36,507 nucleotides of DNA from an uncultured Ectothiorhodospiraceae bacterium (GTDB lineage: Bacteria; Pseudomonadota; Gammaproteobacteria; S012-40). The notes below the pieces were generated by a model. The model made no database searches. It had not been told where the DNA came from and worked only from the letters and a program-made list of their open reading frames with translations. Of the stretch, positions 1-9,291 are shown one piece after another. Each line of letters opens with the position of its first letter. Positions within the stretch are counted from its first letter, which is position 1. The position numbers were made by a program, and so were the translations under genes. Where the stretch lies: positions 1,496 through 38,002 of the forward strand of contig CALZJE010000035.1 in the NCBI GenBank assembly GCA_945787715.1, given 5' to 3'.

Positions 1-1599
1 ATTTTGCACAGCTCAACCGTGCAACCCAAGCTTACGGTTGGTGCACCTAATGATCAATATGAACAAGAGGCAGATCGTGTGGCAGATCAGGTAATGCGTA
101 TGCCTGATAATAAAATTGACATCAATAGCGCTGATTCAACACCGCAGATACAACGAATGTGCCCGGAATGTTCGGATGAACTTCAACGACAGCCAATAGA
201 AGAAGAGGAAGAGGAGATACAGCTTAAATCACAATCCACTTCTGCATCTGCAGCATCATCAGTATTTACATCGGACATTAATGCAATTAGGGGAAAAGGT
301 AAACCGCTGCCTAATACTATTCGCAATTACTTCGAGCCACGATTTGGGTTTGATTTCGGGGCTGTTCGAGTTCATACGGATTCACGCGCAGCTCAGCTCG
401 CGCAAACTATTAAGGCAAGAGCATTCACTACAGGGAAAGATGTGGTATTCGGGACGGGTGAATATGCACCCCAAACCAGAACCGGCCAAAACCTGTTGGC
501 TCATGAGTTAACACACACTGTGCAACAGGGTGCTGCTGTCCCAAAACGATGCAGTAATAAGTCAAATATAGCGTGTGGCGGTATTAACAATAAGCCGGTA
601 ATACGAGCCGATATTGGACGAATACAGCGTGCCGAATTAGAAACAATACCAGCGCCGCCACTTGAATTTCCACCTGTGCCTGAGGTAGAGCTGCCACCGC
701 GTGCGGAAAGACCTCTACCACCACTACCAGCACCACCTATTCCGGAGACACCAACAACACCTGAACAATGCCCTACTGAAACAGCAACTCGTACTGCCTT
801 GAGAGAAAGTAATGTCGAATCAGAAACAGAGCGACGGATGCGCTATGCTCTGAATCTACATCGATCACGAGCGGCATTCCGACAACCAATCCGCTTAACC
901 AGACAATTAATTCGACGGGCTGAACGTGCGATCCGTGCAGATTTAGGTCAATGGTTACCGAGCCGTTCTTTTGCGTCTCAGCAGGTTGTAACAGTTCGTA
1001 CTCCAGAAGAGTTTGCGCGGCGTCGCATCCCAGACGATGCAAGCGCACGTGAACGGTTGGCCGAGATAGCGCTAAGGTCTTCGCCGGAGGTATTGCGCAC
1101 CCTGTGTATTAGTAGCCCAACTCATTCTTTGCTACTTAATGAAATTGCGACGCCGATGTTGCAACGTTTAGGTAGGCAATTCGTACTTGCATACGAGCAA
1201 GCAAAAATAGCCGGGCACACTCGCTATGAAGGGTGGGGTGCGCCGGTCAGTCGCCACGTAGAATTGCAGCGTGAACACCAAAATATAGGGCACGCCCTTA
1301 TTCATGAAGCAATGCACTACTATGTCCATGAGAGTTATCGTGCTACTGCACAAGGACATCCACTGAACCAACAGCTTATCGAAGGTGGCGCTGAATATTT
1401 AGCACGACTGGTAATTCGTAACCAGTTATCGGGAAATGCAGCGTTTCGTATTAACCCTGATGTCTATCGCTCAGAGTTTCGTTATGTACTCAGTCATTTA
1501 CTTGGCGGAGGATTATCGTCGTTTGCACTGGCGTATTTTCAGGGGTCAGTTAACTTATTAGGGTTAACACGGAGAACACCGCCAAATATAGCACCATAG
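1..1599 (+). CDS. DUF4157 (eCIS-associated) protein with a second zincin-like motif, 5' partial
   Basis: The reading frame is open from the first base and the apparent TTG at 4 has no ribosome site, so the true start probably lies outside the window. Counting from nt 4, residues 7-35 show the N-terminal pattern of DUF4157 proteins (QPKLTVGAPNDQYEQEADRV), followed by a CPEC motif (C53, C56) and an acidic run (66-71). The DUF4157 core spans about 90-175 and ends in HELTHTVQQ (H167, E168, H171). A proline-rich linker follows at about 214-255. The C-terminal half is of unknown family but has HEAMHYYVHE (H434, E435, H438) and a downstream EGGAE (E460/E464), which is the spacing of a gluzincin zinc site. 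DUF4157 is known from proteins encoded with extracellular contractile injection systems. A role as injected cargo or as a protease is inference. No tail-tube or sheath gene is visible in the window. Confidence 0.85.
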   Translation: MLHSSTVQPKLTVGAPNDQYEQEADRVADQVMRMPDNKIDINSADSTPQIQRMCPECSDELQRQPIEEEEEEIQLKSQSTSASAASSVFTSDINAIRGKGKPLPNTIRNYFEPRFGFDFGAVRVHTDSRAAQLAQTIKARAFTTGKDVVFGTGEYAPQTRTGQNLLAHELTHTVQQGAAVPKRCSNKSNIACGGINNKPVIRADIGRIQRAELETIPAPPLEFPPVPEVELPPRAERPLPPLPAPPIPETPTTPEQCPTETATRTALRESNVESETERRMRYALNLHRSRAAFRQPIRLTRQLIRRAERAIRADLGQWLPSRSFASQQVVTVRTPEEFARRRIPDDASARERLAEIALRSSPEVLRTLCISSPTHSLLLNEIATPMLQRLGRQFVLAYEQAKIAGHTRYEGWGAPVSRHVELQREHQNIGHALIHEAMHYYVHESYRATAQGHPLNQQLIEGGAEYLARLVIRNQLSGNAAFRINPDVYRSEFRYVLSHLLGGGLSSFALAYFQGSVNLLGLTRRTPPNIAP

Positions 1600-1647
1600 T
1601 ATTTCTGATTATCCTTGGTAGAGGGCTGTCTATTTAATGCCAGCTAG

Positions 1648-1792
1648 TGCGTTAAGCATTAAGTGATTTTTTGGCCTTTGGCCAACGCGTTAAGCTTGAA
1701 GAAGAAGCAAAAACGAAAAAAAATGCAGCATCTTTTCGCTTCAAGCCTAAAGCACTGGCCAAAGGCCAGAAAATCACCTAACGCTTAATGCA
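1648..1792. repeat. 145-bp imperfect palindrome (MITE-like or large hairpin)
   Basis: Arms 1648-1705 and 1735-1792 align as inverted repeats without gaps. About 46 of the outer 54 positions match. The central 29 bases are A-rich. Each arm also contains its own small palindrome (ttggcctttggccaa on the left, tggccaaaggcca on the right) and repeated ttaagc-type words. No open reading frame or transposase lies inside. It could be a miniature inverted-repeat element, a dispersed REP-like repeat, or a strong hairpin ending transcription of the upstream gene. Flanking target duplications are not obvious. Confidence 0.75.
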
Positions 1793-1951
1793 GTAATGTC
1801 ACTGGGAGTAATCGTCATTCATAACTGTATTTAGGGGATGCAGCACTAGTGCCCTCGGGGTATAAACTCGCACAGCATGAAATATCCAGGTTGATATGGT
1901 TTGATCGTGCCGAAAATAAATGCTTCAAATTGTAAAGCTTATAAATTAACC

Positions 1952-1980
1952 ACAACGCTTTCGCTCAAATATTCTATAAT
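1952..1980 (+). promoter_or_regulatory. Possible carA promoter
   Basis: A perfect -10 hexamer TATAAT lies at 1975-1980 in an AT-rich stretch about 135 bases before carA. The matching -35 region (about 1952-1957, acaacg) is poor, so the promoter would need an activator or is weakly supported. No clear ArgR or PurR operator was recognised. Confidence 0.35.
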
Positions 1981-2060
1981 TCTACTTATTTACGTATTAC
2001 TAATAGACACTTGATCTCATGGTGAGTAAAATTCGGCAGATTAAATCAAGTTTCACTCTT

Positions 2061-2090
2061 AAAGCGAGTAGGCATAAGTCTTCTCGCTTT
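2061..2090 (+). promoter_or_regulatory. Hairpin in the carA leader
   Basis: AAAGCGAG at 2061-2068 is the exact reverse complement of CTCGCTTT at 2083-2090, giving an 8-bp stem with a 14-base loop. It ends 12 bases before the GGGG ribosome site of carA. The T-run after it is weak, so it is more likely a leader structure or attenuator-type element than a strong terminator. Its role is inference. Confidence 0.45.
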
Positions 2091-2113
2091 ATCTGTAATT
2101 ATGGGGTTATAAA

Positions 2114-3244
2114 TTGAGACAACAAGCCATTTTGGCACTTGCGGACGGCAGTGTTTTTTACGGTGAATCTATTGGTGCAGATGGAAAAACAGTCGGTGAG
2201 GTTGTATTTAATACTGCGATGACTGGCTACCAAGAAATTCTCACGGATCCCTCATACAGTCGCCAAATCGTCACTTTGACATATCCTCATATCGGTAATG
2301 TGGGTATTACCACTGAAGATGAGGAATCAGGTAACATTGCTGCAAGCGGCTTAATTATTCGTGATTTATCCATGGTCGATAGTAGCTGGCGCAGCCAACA
2401 GTCTTTGCCTGATTACCTGAAGCAACATAATGTTGTCGGTATTGCAGGTATCGACACACGTCGCTTAACCCGCATCTTGCGCGAAAAAGGTGCTCAAGGT
2501 GGTTGTATATTAGTCGGTTCTGAGGTTAGTGAAGATCAAGCGATTGCAGCAGCCAAGGAATTTCCTGGGCTTCAGGGGATGGATCTCGCTAAAGAAGTGA
2601 CTACGCAGAAGCAGTATCTTTGGAATAAAGGTGTCTGGAATCTAGCAACTTCTTATGAAGAAGCTGAGCTGAGCGACAATGATGCTAAATATAATGTTGT
2701 CGCTTTCGACTTTGGTGTAAAGCGTAATATTCTTCGCTTGTTGGCTGATCGTAAGTGTAAAGTCACAGTCGTTCCTGCGACAACTTCAAGTAATGATGTG
2801 CTGGCGATGAAACCAGATGGTGTGTTTTTGTCGAATGGTCCTGGCGACCCAGAACCATGTGATTACGCGATATCCGCGATTAAGGGTATTCTCGATCAAA
2901 ATATACCCATATTTGGTATCTGCCTTGGCCACCAACTACTTGCTCTGGCAAGCGGTGCAAAAACAACTAAAATGAAATTTGGTCATCATGGTGCAAATCA
3001 TCCTGTACAGGATCTTGATAGCAAAGAAGTGATGATTACCAGTCAAAATCACGGATTTGCTGTCGATGAAGCTTCCTTACCATCGACTTTAAAGGCAACA
3101 CACGTTTCTTTATTTGATGAATCATTGCAAGGAATTAAACGTACCGATAAACCTGCGTTTAGTTTTCAAGGACATCCTGAAGCGAGCCCTGGACCACATG
3201 ATGTTGAAAAGTTGTTTGATCAGTTTGTCGAGTTGATGAATTAA
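2114..3244 (+). CDS. carA: Carbamoyl-phosphate synthase small (glutaminase) subunit
   Basis: The product hydrolyses glutamine and passes ammonia to CarB for carbamoyl phosphate synthesis, the shared precursor of pyrimidines and arginine. It acts in the cytoplasm as a CarAB complex. The 376 residues begin with the CarA N-domain (about 1-150) containing [20 protein letters not shown], followed by a class I glutamine amidotransferase domain (about 190-375). The catalytic triad is present: C270 in GICLGHQ, and H354 and E356 in GHPEAS, each one residue beyond the E. coli numbering. The start is TTG at 2114 with GGGG at 2103-2106 seven bases upstream. The only nearby ATG (2101) is out of frame and meets a stop after three codons. 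It is the first gene of a carA-carB-greA operon. Confidence 0.97.
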   Translation: MRQQAILALADGSVFYGESIGADGKTVGEVVFNTAMTGYQEILTDPSYSRQIVTLTYPHIGNVGITTEDEESGNIAASGLIIRDLSMVDSSWRSQQSLPDYLKQHNVVGIAGIDTRRLTRILREKGAQGGCILVGSEVSEDQAIAAAKEFPGLQGMDLAKEVTTQKQYLWNKGVWNLATSYEEAELSDNDAKYNVVAFDFGVKRNILRLLADRKCKVTVVPATTSSNDVLAMKPDGVFLSNGPGDPEPCDYAISAIKGILDQNIPIFGICLGHQLLALASGAKTTKMKFGHHGANHPVQDLDSKEVMITSQNHGFAVDEASLPSTLKATHVSLFDESLQGIKRTDKPAFSFQGHPEASPGPHDVEKLFDQFVELMN

Positions 3245-3293
3245 AATCTTTAGTTGCAAAGACGTCGTACAACCAAACGCTAAAAATTTAAGA

Positions 3294-3318
3294 CTATTCT
3301 CGGACAGCCTCCGAGTCA
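3294..3318. repeat. Short repeat with hairpin between carA and carB (copy 1)
   Basis: Within the 96-bp carA-carB gap, CTCGGA (3299-3304) and TCCGAG (3310-3315) form a perfect 6-bp stem with a 5-base loop. The block 3294-3318 matches 33253-33277 at 22 of 25 positions, so this looks like a dispersed short sequence. Between carA and carB the hairpin could tune the relative expression of the two subunits. That role is inference. Confidence 0.55.
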
Positions 3319-3340
3319 TTAATCATTGATGTAGAGCCAT

Positions 3341-6300
3341 ATGCCAAAACGTACAGATCTAGAAAGTATATTAATTATTGGAGCAGGACCCATTGTGATT
3401 GGTCAGGCCTGTGAGTTTGATTATTCCGGTGCCCAAGCGTGTAAAGCGCTTAAAGAAGAGGGCTATCGAGTTATTTTAATCAATTCAAATCCCGCAACAA
3501 TTATGACTGATCCTGGCACTGCTGACAGTGTTTATATTGAGCCAATCCACTGGCAAACCGTTGAGAAAATCATTGAGGTTGAAAAGCCAAGCGCTCTTCT
3601 TCCCACTATGGGTGGCCAAACTGCATTGAACTGTGCACTTGATCTTGTTCGAGAGGGCGTTCTTGAAAAACACAATGTTGAATTAATTGGTGCGTCTCAG
3701 GATGCTATCGATAAGGCTGAAGATCGTGATCGTTTTCGACATGCTATGACAAAGATCGGTCTATCCACACCGAATGCCGGTGTTGCGCACAGCATGGAAG
3801 AGGCTGAACAAGTCCAAGCCATGATTGGTTATCCAGCAATTATTCGTCCTTCGTTTACGATGGGTGGCAGTGGTGGTGGTATCGCTTATAACCATGACGA
3901 GTTTGTCGAAATCTGCAAACGTGGATTAGATCTTTCTCCGACTAATGAGCTTTTGATTGAAGAATCGGTGCTCGGTTGGAAAGAGTATGAGATGGAAGTT
4001 GTTCGTGACCATAAAGACAATTGTATTATCATCTGCTCTATTGAAAACTTTGATCCCATGGGTGTTCACACCGGAGACTCTATTACTGTAGCACCAGCTC
4101 AAACACTGACAGATAAAGAATATCAAATTATGCGTAATGCCTCATTGGCAATATTACGCGAAATTGGGGTTGATACTGGTGGATCAAATGTTCAGTTTGC
4201 GATAAATCCTGAAAATGGCCGAATGATTATCATTGAGATGAATCCACGTGTATCACGTTCCTCTGCGTTAGCATCCAAGGCGACTGGATTTCCAATCGCA
4301 AAAGTCGCCGCGAAACTTGCTGTGGGATACACACTTGATGAGCTTCAAAACGAAATTACTGGTGGTGCAACTCCAGCTTCTTTTGAACCTTCTATTGATT
4401 ATGTGGTAACAAAAATACCACGTTTTACTTTTGAAAAATTTCCACAGGCTAATACAACACTAACTACGCAGATGAAATCGGTTGGTGAAGTGATGGCAAT
4501 GGGGCGTACTTTTCAAGAGTCAATGCAGAAAGCCATACGTGGTTTGGAAACTGGCAATAACGGTTTTGACGAGAAAGTCGCAGCAGATAATGCTGAGAAA
4601 AAGGAAATTATTCGTCACCAACTTGCAGTGCCTGGCGCTGATCGTTTGTGGTTTGTTGCTGATGCTTTCCGTGCGGGCATGTCGGTAGAAGATATTCACG
4701 TCGTATCAAAAATAGATCCCTGGTTTTTAGTTCAGATTGAAGATCTGGTTAATGAAGAAGAAAAATTAAAAGAAACTTCGTTAAGTGAACTTGATACTAA
4801 AGCGATGTTTCGAATTAAGCAGAAAGGTTTCTCAGATGCTCGTCTGGCAAAACTTCTTGCTCAATCTGAAGAAGGTGTAAGAAGGCATCGACACAAACTT
4901 GGTGTTAAACCCGTTTATAAACGTGTTGACTCTTGCGCTGCCGAATTTTCGACAGCAACAGCCTATATGTATTCAACCTATGAAGAAGAGTGTGAAGCCG
5001 CTCCGACAGACAAAGAAAAAATTATTGTTCTTGGTGGTGGGCCAAATCGTATTGGCCAAGGAATAGAATTTGATTATTGCTGTGTACACGCTGCGTTAGC
5101 TATGCGTGAAGATGGTTACGAAAGCATAATGATAAACTGTAATCCTGAAACAGTTTCTACCGATTACGATACCTCTGATCGACTTTATTTTGAGCCATTA
5201 ACGCTTGAAGACGTGCTGGAAATTGTCGAACTTGAAAAACCAAAAGGTGTCATCGTGCATTATGGTGGTCAAACACCATTACGATTAGCTCGTGCCTTAG
5301 AAAATGCAGGTGTGCCGATTATTGGAACGTCTCCCGATGCCATCGACCGTGCTGAAGACCGTGAACGTTTCCAACAAATGGTTAACAAGCTTGGTTTGAA
5401 ACAACCAGAAAACGCGACTGCACGAAATGCAACAGATGCAACGAAGCTTGCAGAGGCGATTGGTTATCCGCTTGTCGTTCGTCCATCGTATGTATTGGGT
5501 GGCCGTGCAATGGAGATCGTTTATAACGAAGAAGATTTGACGCGTTACATGCGTGAAGCAGTGTCCGTATCTAACGACTCTCCTGTGTTACTTGATCGTT
5601 TTCTTGATGATGCCGTTGAAGTCGATGTTGATGCGATATGTGATGGTGAAAATGTTCTCATCGGTGGCATCATGGAGCATATTGAACAAGCGGGTATCCA
5701 CTCGGGAGACTCTGCTTGCTCGCTGCCTCCCTATACACTATCTACCGAAATTCAAGATCGTATTCGCGAACAAATGAAAATGATGGCTATTGAGTTAGGT
5801 GTGGTTGGACTAATGAATGCACAATTCGCGGTTAAAGGTGAAGATATCTATATCATCGAAGTCAATCCGCGTGCATCGAGAACAGTACCTTTTGTCTCTA
5901 AAGCCGTGGGTCGACCTCTTGCGAAAATAGCAGCACGTTGTAAAGTTGGCAAAACATTGGCTGATCAAAACATAGATTCTGAAATTATACCTGAATTTTA
6001 TTCAGTGAAAGAAGCGGTATTCCCGTTCGTGAAATTCCCAGAAGTCGATCCAGTGCTTGGCCCAGAGATGAAATCCACCGGTGAAGTGATGGGGATTGGT
6101 CGAGATTTTGGTGAAGCATTTGCTAAAGCGCAATTAGGTGCGGGAGAAACACTACCTTGTGGTGGCGTCGCATTTTTAAGTGTTAAAGATAGTGATAAAC
6201 CAAAAGCTGCTAATGTTGCCAGAGATCTAATCAGCCTTGGTTTTGAAATCTGGTCTACCTCTGGTACTGCCAAAATGTTGCAGGAATCGGGATTGGAAGT

Positions 6301-6562
6301 GACGGTTGTCAACAAGGTGACAGAAGGACGACCTCATATTGTCGACAAATTAAAAAATAATGAGGTATCACTTGTGGTTAATACTGCACAAACCAAACAA
6401 GCGGTTTCTGATTCATTTTCGTTACGACGTGCTGCACTACAACATAAAGTGACTTATACCACAACTATTGCTGGCGCTATCGCAACTTGCCAAGCTTTAA
6501 AACGATTAGAAAGCCGTGATGTCAATCGTTTACAGGATATCCATAAGGAGTTAAATAAATGA
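3341..6562 (+). CDS. carB: Carbamoyl-phosphate synthase large subunit
   Basis: This synthetase subunit makes carbamoyl phosphate from bicarbonate, ammonia delivered by CarA, and two ATP. It is 1073 residues, the same length as the E. coli protein. Two homologous ATP-grasp halves are visible: the first starts with [21 protein letters not shown], the second at about residue 560 with [21 protein letters not shown]. Each half has its metal-binding EMNPR or EVNPR motif. The C-terminal MGS-like regulatory domain (about 940-1073) binds UMP/ornithine in characterised homologues. The stop codon overlaps the greA start (ATGA), which indicates translational coupling. Confidence 0.98.
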   Translation: MPKRTDLESILIIGAGPIVIGQACEFDYSGAQACKALKEEGYRVILINSNPATIMTDPGTADSVYIEPIHWQTVEKIIEVEKPSALLPTMGGQTALNCALDLVREGVLEKHNVELIGASQDAIDKAEDRDRFRHAMTKIGLSTPNAGVAHSMEEAEQVQAMIGYPAIIRPSFTMGGSGGGIAYNHDEFVEICKRGLDLSPTNELLIEESVLGWKEYEMEVVRDHKDNCIIICSIENFDPMGVHTGDSITVAPAQTLTDKEYQIMRNASLAILREIGVDTGGSNVQFAINPENGRMIIIEMNPRVSRSSALASKATGFPIAKVAAKLAVGYTLDELQNEITGGATPASFEPSIDYVVTKIPRFTFEKFPQANTTLTTQMKSVGEVMAMGRTFQESMQKAIRGLETGNNGFDEKVAADNAEKKEIIRHQLAVPGADRLWFVADAFRAGMSVEDIHVVSKIDPWFLVQIEDLVNEEEKLKETSLSELDTKAMFRIKQKGFSDARLAKLLAQSEEGVRRHRHKLGVKPVYKRVDSCAAEFSTATAYMYSTYEEECEAAPTDKEKIIVLGGGPNRIGQGIEFDYCCVHAALAMREDGYESIMINCNPETVSTDYDTSDRLYFEPLTLEDVLEIVELEKPKGVIVHYGGQTPLRLARALENAGVPIIGTSPDAIDRAEDRERFQQMVNKLGLKQPENATARNATDATKLAEAIGYPLVVRPSYVLGGRAMEIVYNEEDLTRYMREAVSVSNDSPVLLDRFLDDAVEVDVDAICDGENVLIGGIMEHIEQAGIHSGDSACSLPPYTLSTEIQDRIREQMKMMAIELGVVGLMNAQFAVKGEDIYIIEVNPRASRTVPFVSKAVGRPLAKIAARCKVGKTLADQNIDSEIIPEFYSVKEAVFPFVKFPEVDPVLGPEMKSTGEVMGIGRDFGEAFAKAQLGAGETLPCGGVAFLSVKDSDKPKAANVARDLISLGFEIWSTSGTAKMLQESGLEVTVVNKVTEGRPHIVDKLKNNEVSLVVNTAQTKQAVSDSFSLRRAALQHKVTYTTTIAGAIATCQALKRLESRDVNRLQDIHKELNK

Positions 6563-7035
6563 ATAAAGTACCTTTGACAATAAATGGTGCTAATAAGCTT
6601 AAAGAAGAGCTAATGCAGCTAAAATCAGTTGAACGACCAAAGATTATTCAAGCTATTGCAGATGCGCGTGAACATGGCGATTTAAAAGAGAACGCAGAAT
6701 ATCATGCGGCAAAAGAACAGCAGGGATTTGTTGAAGGTCGTATTAAAGAGATTGAAGGTAAATTGGGTAACGCTCAAATTATCGATGTGAGAGAGTTAAA
6801 TGCAGAAGGTAAAGTTGTATTTGGCGCGACCGTTGAAATCTGTGATGAAGATACCGGTAAATCTGTTACTTATCAAATTGTTGGTGATGATGAAGCGGAT
6901 ATAAAGCAGGGAAAAATTTCTGTTAGTGCACCCATAGCTAGGGCTTTAATCGGCAAACAAGAAGAAGATGTTGTTGAAGTAAACACACCTGGTGGTATTA
7001 AAGAATACGAGATAGTTTCTGTCAGCTACATCTAA
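6559..7035 (+). CDS. greA: Transcription elongation factor GreA
   Basis: GreA enters the RNA polymerase secondary channel and stimulates cleavage of backtracked transcripts. The 158-residue length equals E. coli GreA. The N-terminal coiled coil (about 1-75) carries the catalytic tip [13 protein letters not shown], with D41 and E44 in place. The C-terminal FKBP-like domain (about 80-158) is complete. The gene overlaps carB by 4 bases. Its stop is 6 bases from the stop of the convergent gene at 7042, leaving no room for a separate terminator. Confidence 0.97.
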   Translation: MNKVPLTINGANKLKEELMQLKSVERPKIIQAIADAREHGDLKENAEYHAAKEQQGFVEGRIKEIEGKLGNAQIIDVRELNAEGKVVFGATVEICDEDTGKSVTYQIVGDDEADIKQGKISVSAPIARALIGKQEEDVVEVNTPGGIKEYEIVSVSYI

Positions 7036-7041
7036 GAATTT

Positions 7042-9129
7042 TCAGCTGCTACTGGCCATCTTTGACGGTACATTGTTAAACCACTGCTCAAACTCCTTAG
7101 CGGGCAGTGGTTTGCTTAAAAAATACCCTTGAATCAAATCGCAACCCATTTCTGCAAGAATATTCCAACCTTCCTGGGTTTCCACGCCTTCTGCAACTAC
7201 GCTCAATCCCAGGTTATGTGCAAGATCGATAGTACTTTTTACAATTGCACGATCACTTTTATCACTATCTATATTCATAATAAATGATCGATCAATTTTT
7301 AATTCATTAACGGGTAAATTTTTTAAGTATGCGAGGGAAGAATAGCCAGTGCCAAAATCATCGATCGCAATTTTAAGTCCCATGTTGTGAAGTCCAGATA
7401 AAACACTTTTAGCGAGTTCAGGATTCTCCATCATAGCGCTTTCTGTTACTTCAAGTATTAATTGGTCTGGACTAATGGACTTCATATCTAACATAAATTT
7501 AATCATTGTGATGAGGTGGGGATTTTGAAGATTGAAGACTGAAAGGTTAACAGCTACATCAATACTTAATCCAGACTGATTCCAATTTTCTACTTGAGCT
7601 AATGCACTTTGTAAAACCCACTCAGTGAGCGGATGGATCAATCCCGATTCTTCTGCAACCTCGATGACTAAATCAGGTGGTATGAATCCACGTTCTGGAT
7701 GAAACCAGCGTAATAATGCCTCTACTTCAATTGTACGCGACTGCGCTAAAGAATATTTTGGTTGGAAGTATAACTCAAGTTTGTTGTTATTGATGGCATC
7801 TTTAAGTTCTGAGACCAAAGATAAACGGTCGAGGCTATTTTGATCTTCTTTAGGACTGTAAAATGCGTAACCAGCGTGATTTTTTTTTGCGACATACATA
7901 GCGACATCTGCATAACGCATCATTTCTATTTCATCTTTTGCAAGATCTGGATATGTCGCAATTCCCAAACTAGCACTGATATGAAGTTGATGTGCATTAA
8001 TTAAGAATGGCCGATTTAAGATAATGATAATTTGTTCTGCGATATTTTCAATGACCTCGCGATCGACACTATTAAATAATATGCCAAATTCATCACCTCC
8101 CAGGCGCGCAACAACATCTTTTTCCCCAATAAGATTAGATAGGCGACACGCTGCATCTTGTAACAGGATGTCACCAATGTGATGGCCGATGGTATCGTTG
8201 ATTTCTTTAAAGCGGTTTAAATCGAGCAGGAAAAGAGCCGGTGTATTGTTTGAATTTTTACTTTCAGCAATTGATCCTTTTATTATCTTTGTTAGGTGAG
8301 CGCGATTTGGTAGGCCAGTTAAACTATCATGCATAGCTTGATGCAATAGCTCAGATTGTCGTTGCTCAACCTGGGTTTTCATATCATTAAAAGCATTATT
8401 TAGTGACGCTATCTCTCTATATCGATCCAAAGGTAAATCCGATACTTTTTCACCTTTAGCACCTTTTTGTAATGCATGAGTTAGGATTTTAACGGGTTTA
8501 AATATGATTTTTTCGAGGTATATATAAAAGATCACAATAAGTATGATGGCAGAAATTGATAATGCTGAAATAGAATAATTTAGCCACTTAGTTGTATTTT
8601 CAAACGATTCAACATTATTTTTTTCAGAGTTTTCTAAGGCAAAATCTAATTGATTGAGAGAAATCCAAGTTATTTCAATTGCAGGTTTAACATTTTTTTC
8701 ATAGTAGTTTTTTAGTTGGATTGAGTCATTTTTTGTTTTAATGTTCTCATCAAAACGATCCAGGTTAAAAATTGTTTCATCAATTGATTCTAATAACCCA
8801 TTAGCTTCTTTGGATATTAACCATTCTGTGGTTTTAAATTTAGAACTGATATTAAGCGCTTCATGTACAGCCGCATTGATATCAGTAATATAAGTTGGAT
8901 ATATTACTGATTCGGTGGAGTAATTGATGATTGTATTATTTGCACGCCACAGTGCTGATCGTAATTTGTGCGTTTGGGTATGGAGATAAGATCGTTGCTG
9001 AATATCATTTATTAGTAGAGATTGTTCATTTTCAATTTTTGTATTGCCCCAAAAAGTAATACAAAGTACAGCAATAACTGTTAACGAAAGAATGAACAAA
9101 ATTTGACTTTTAAGCGAATAATGACGCAT
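7042..9129 (-). CDS. Membrane sensor with HAMP, GGDEF and EAL domains (c-di-GMP turnover)
   Basis: The 695-residue product has one N-terminal membrane segment (about 9-28), a periplasmic sensing region (about 30-183), a second membrane segment (about 184-206), a HAMP-like linker (about 207-258), a GGDEF domain (about 262-430) and an EAL domain (about 445-685). The diguanylate cyclase motif is intact (G344-F348, GGDEF). No RxxD inhibitory site precedes it, since position 335 is glycine. The EAL domain has E470-A-L, the NLS asparagine, EVTES, DDFGTGYS and the late AEGVET, so phosphodiesterase activity is plausible. Which activity dominates cannot be read from sequence. It follows the ABC operon on the same strand, separated by 162 bases. 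No strong ribosome site is seen. Confidence 0.93.
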   Translation of the reverse strand: MRHYSLKSQILFILSLTVIAVLCITFWGNTKIENEQSLLINDIQQRSYLHTQTHKLRSALWRANNTIINYSTESVIYPTYITDINAAVHEALNISSKFKTTEWLISKEANGLLESIDETIFNLDRFDENIKTKNDSIQLKNYYEKNVKPAIEITWISLNQLDFALENSEKNNVESFENTTKWLNYSISALSISAIILIVIFYIYLEKIIFKPVKILTHALQKGAKGEKVSDLPLDRYREIASLNNAFNDMKTQVEQRQSELLHQAMHDSLTGLPNRAHLTKIIKGSIAESKNSNNTPALFLLDLNRFKEINDTIGHHIGDILLQDAACRLSNLIGEKDVVARLGGDEFGILFNSVDREVIENIAEQIIIILNRPFLINAHQLHISASLGIATYPDLAKDEIEMMRYADVAMYVAKKNHAGYAFYSPKEDQNSLDRLSLVSELKDAINNNKLELYFQPKYSLAQSRTIEVEALLRWFHPERGFIPPDLVIEVAEESGLIHPLTEWVLQSALAQVENWNQSGLSIDVAVNLSVFNLQNPHLITMIKFMLDMKSISPDQLILEVTESAMMENPELAKSVLSGLHNMGLKIAIDDFGTGYSSLAYLKNLPVNELKIDRSFIMNIDSDKSDRAIVKSTIDLAHNLGLSVVAEGVETQEGWNILAEMGCDLIQGYFLSKPLPAKEFEQWFNNVPSKMASSS

Positions 9130-9291
9130 GAGAGTTTTAACTTACAGTTTACATAGTGAGTACTACCTTATCGGCAATTCAATGATGAATTTGAGTGTTA
9201 TTGAAGTTAAATCAATTGTTTGGTTTATTAATCCAGCAAAGAATTCAAATTATAGAGCCAAATGTAAAAAAGCTTGGTTATTTTCACTGTT

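Larger units (their letters stand above)
1600..2113. other. Non-coding region upstream of carA
   Basis: These 514 bases carry no convincing gene. They hold the large palindrome (1648-1792), an AT-rich stretch with a consensus TATAAT at 1975-1980, and a hairpin at 2061-2090 just before carA. The rest, about 1800-1920, shows nothing I can assign. Confidence 0.6.

Noticed and set aside
2101-2112. Three-codon reading frame ATG-GGG-TTA-TAA just before carA as a regulatory leader peptide
   Set aside because: It has no ribosome site of its own and simply overlaps the carA GGGG motif; too short to distinguish from chance.
3926-4126. Minus-strand frames inside carB
   Set aside because: carB is conserved along its full length; these are out-of-frame shadows.
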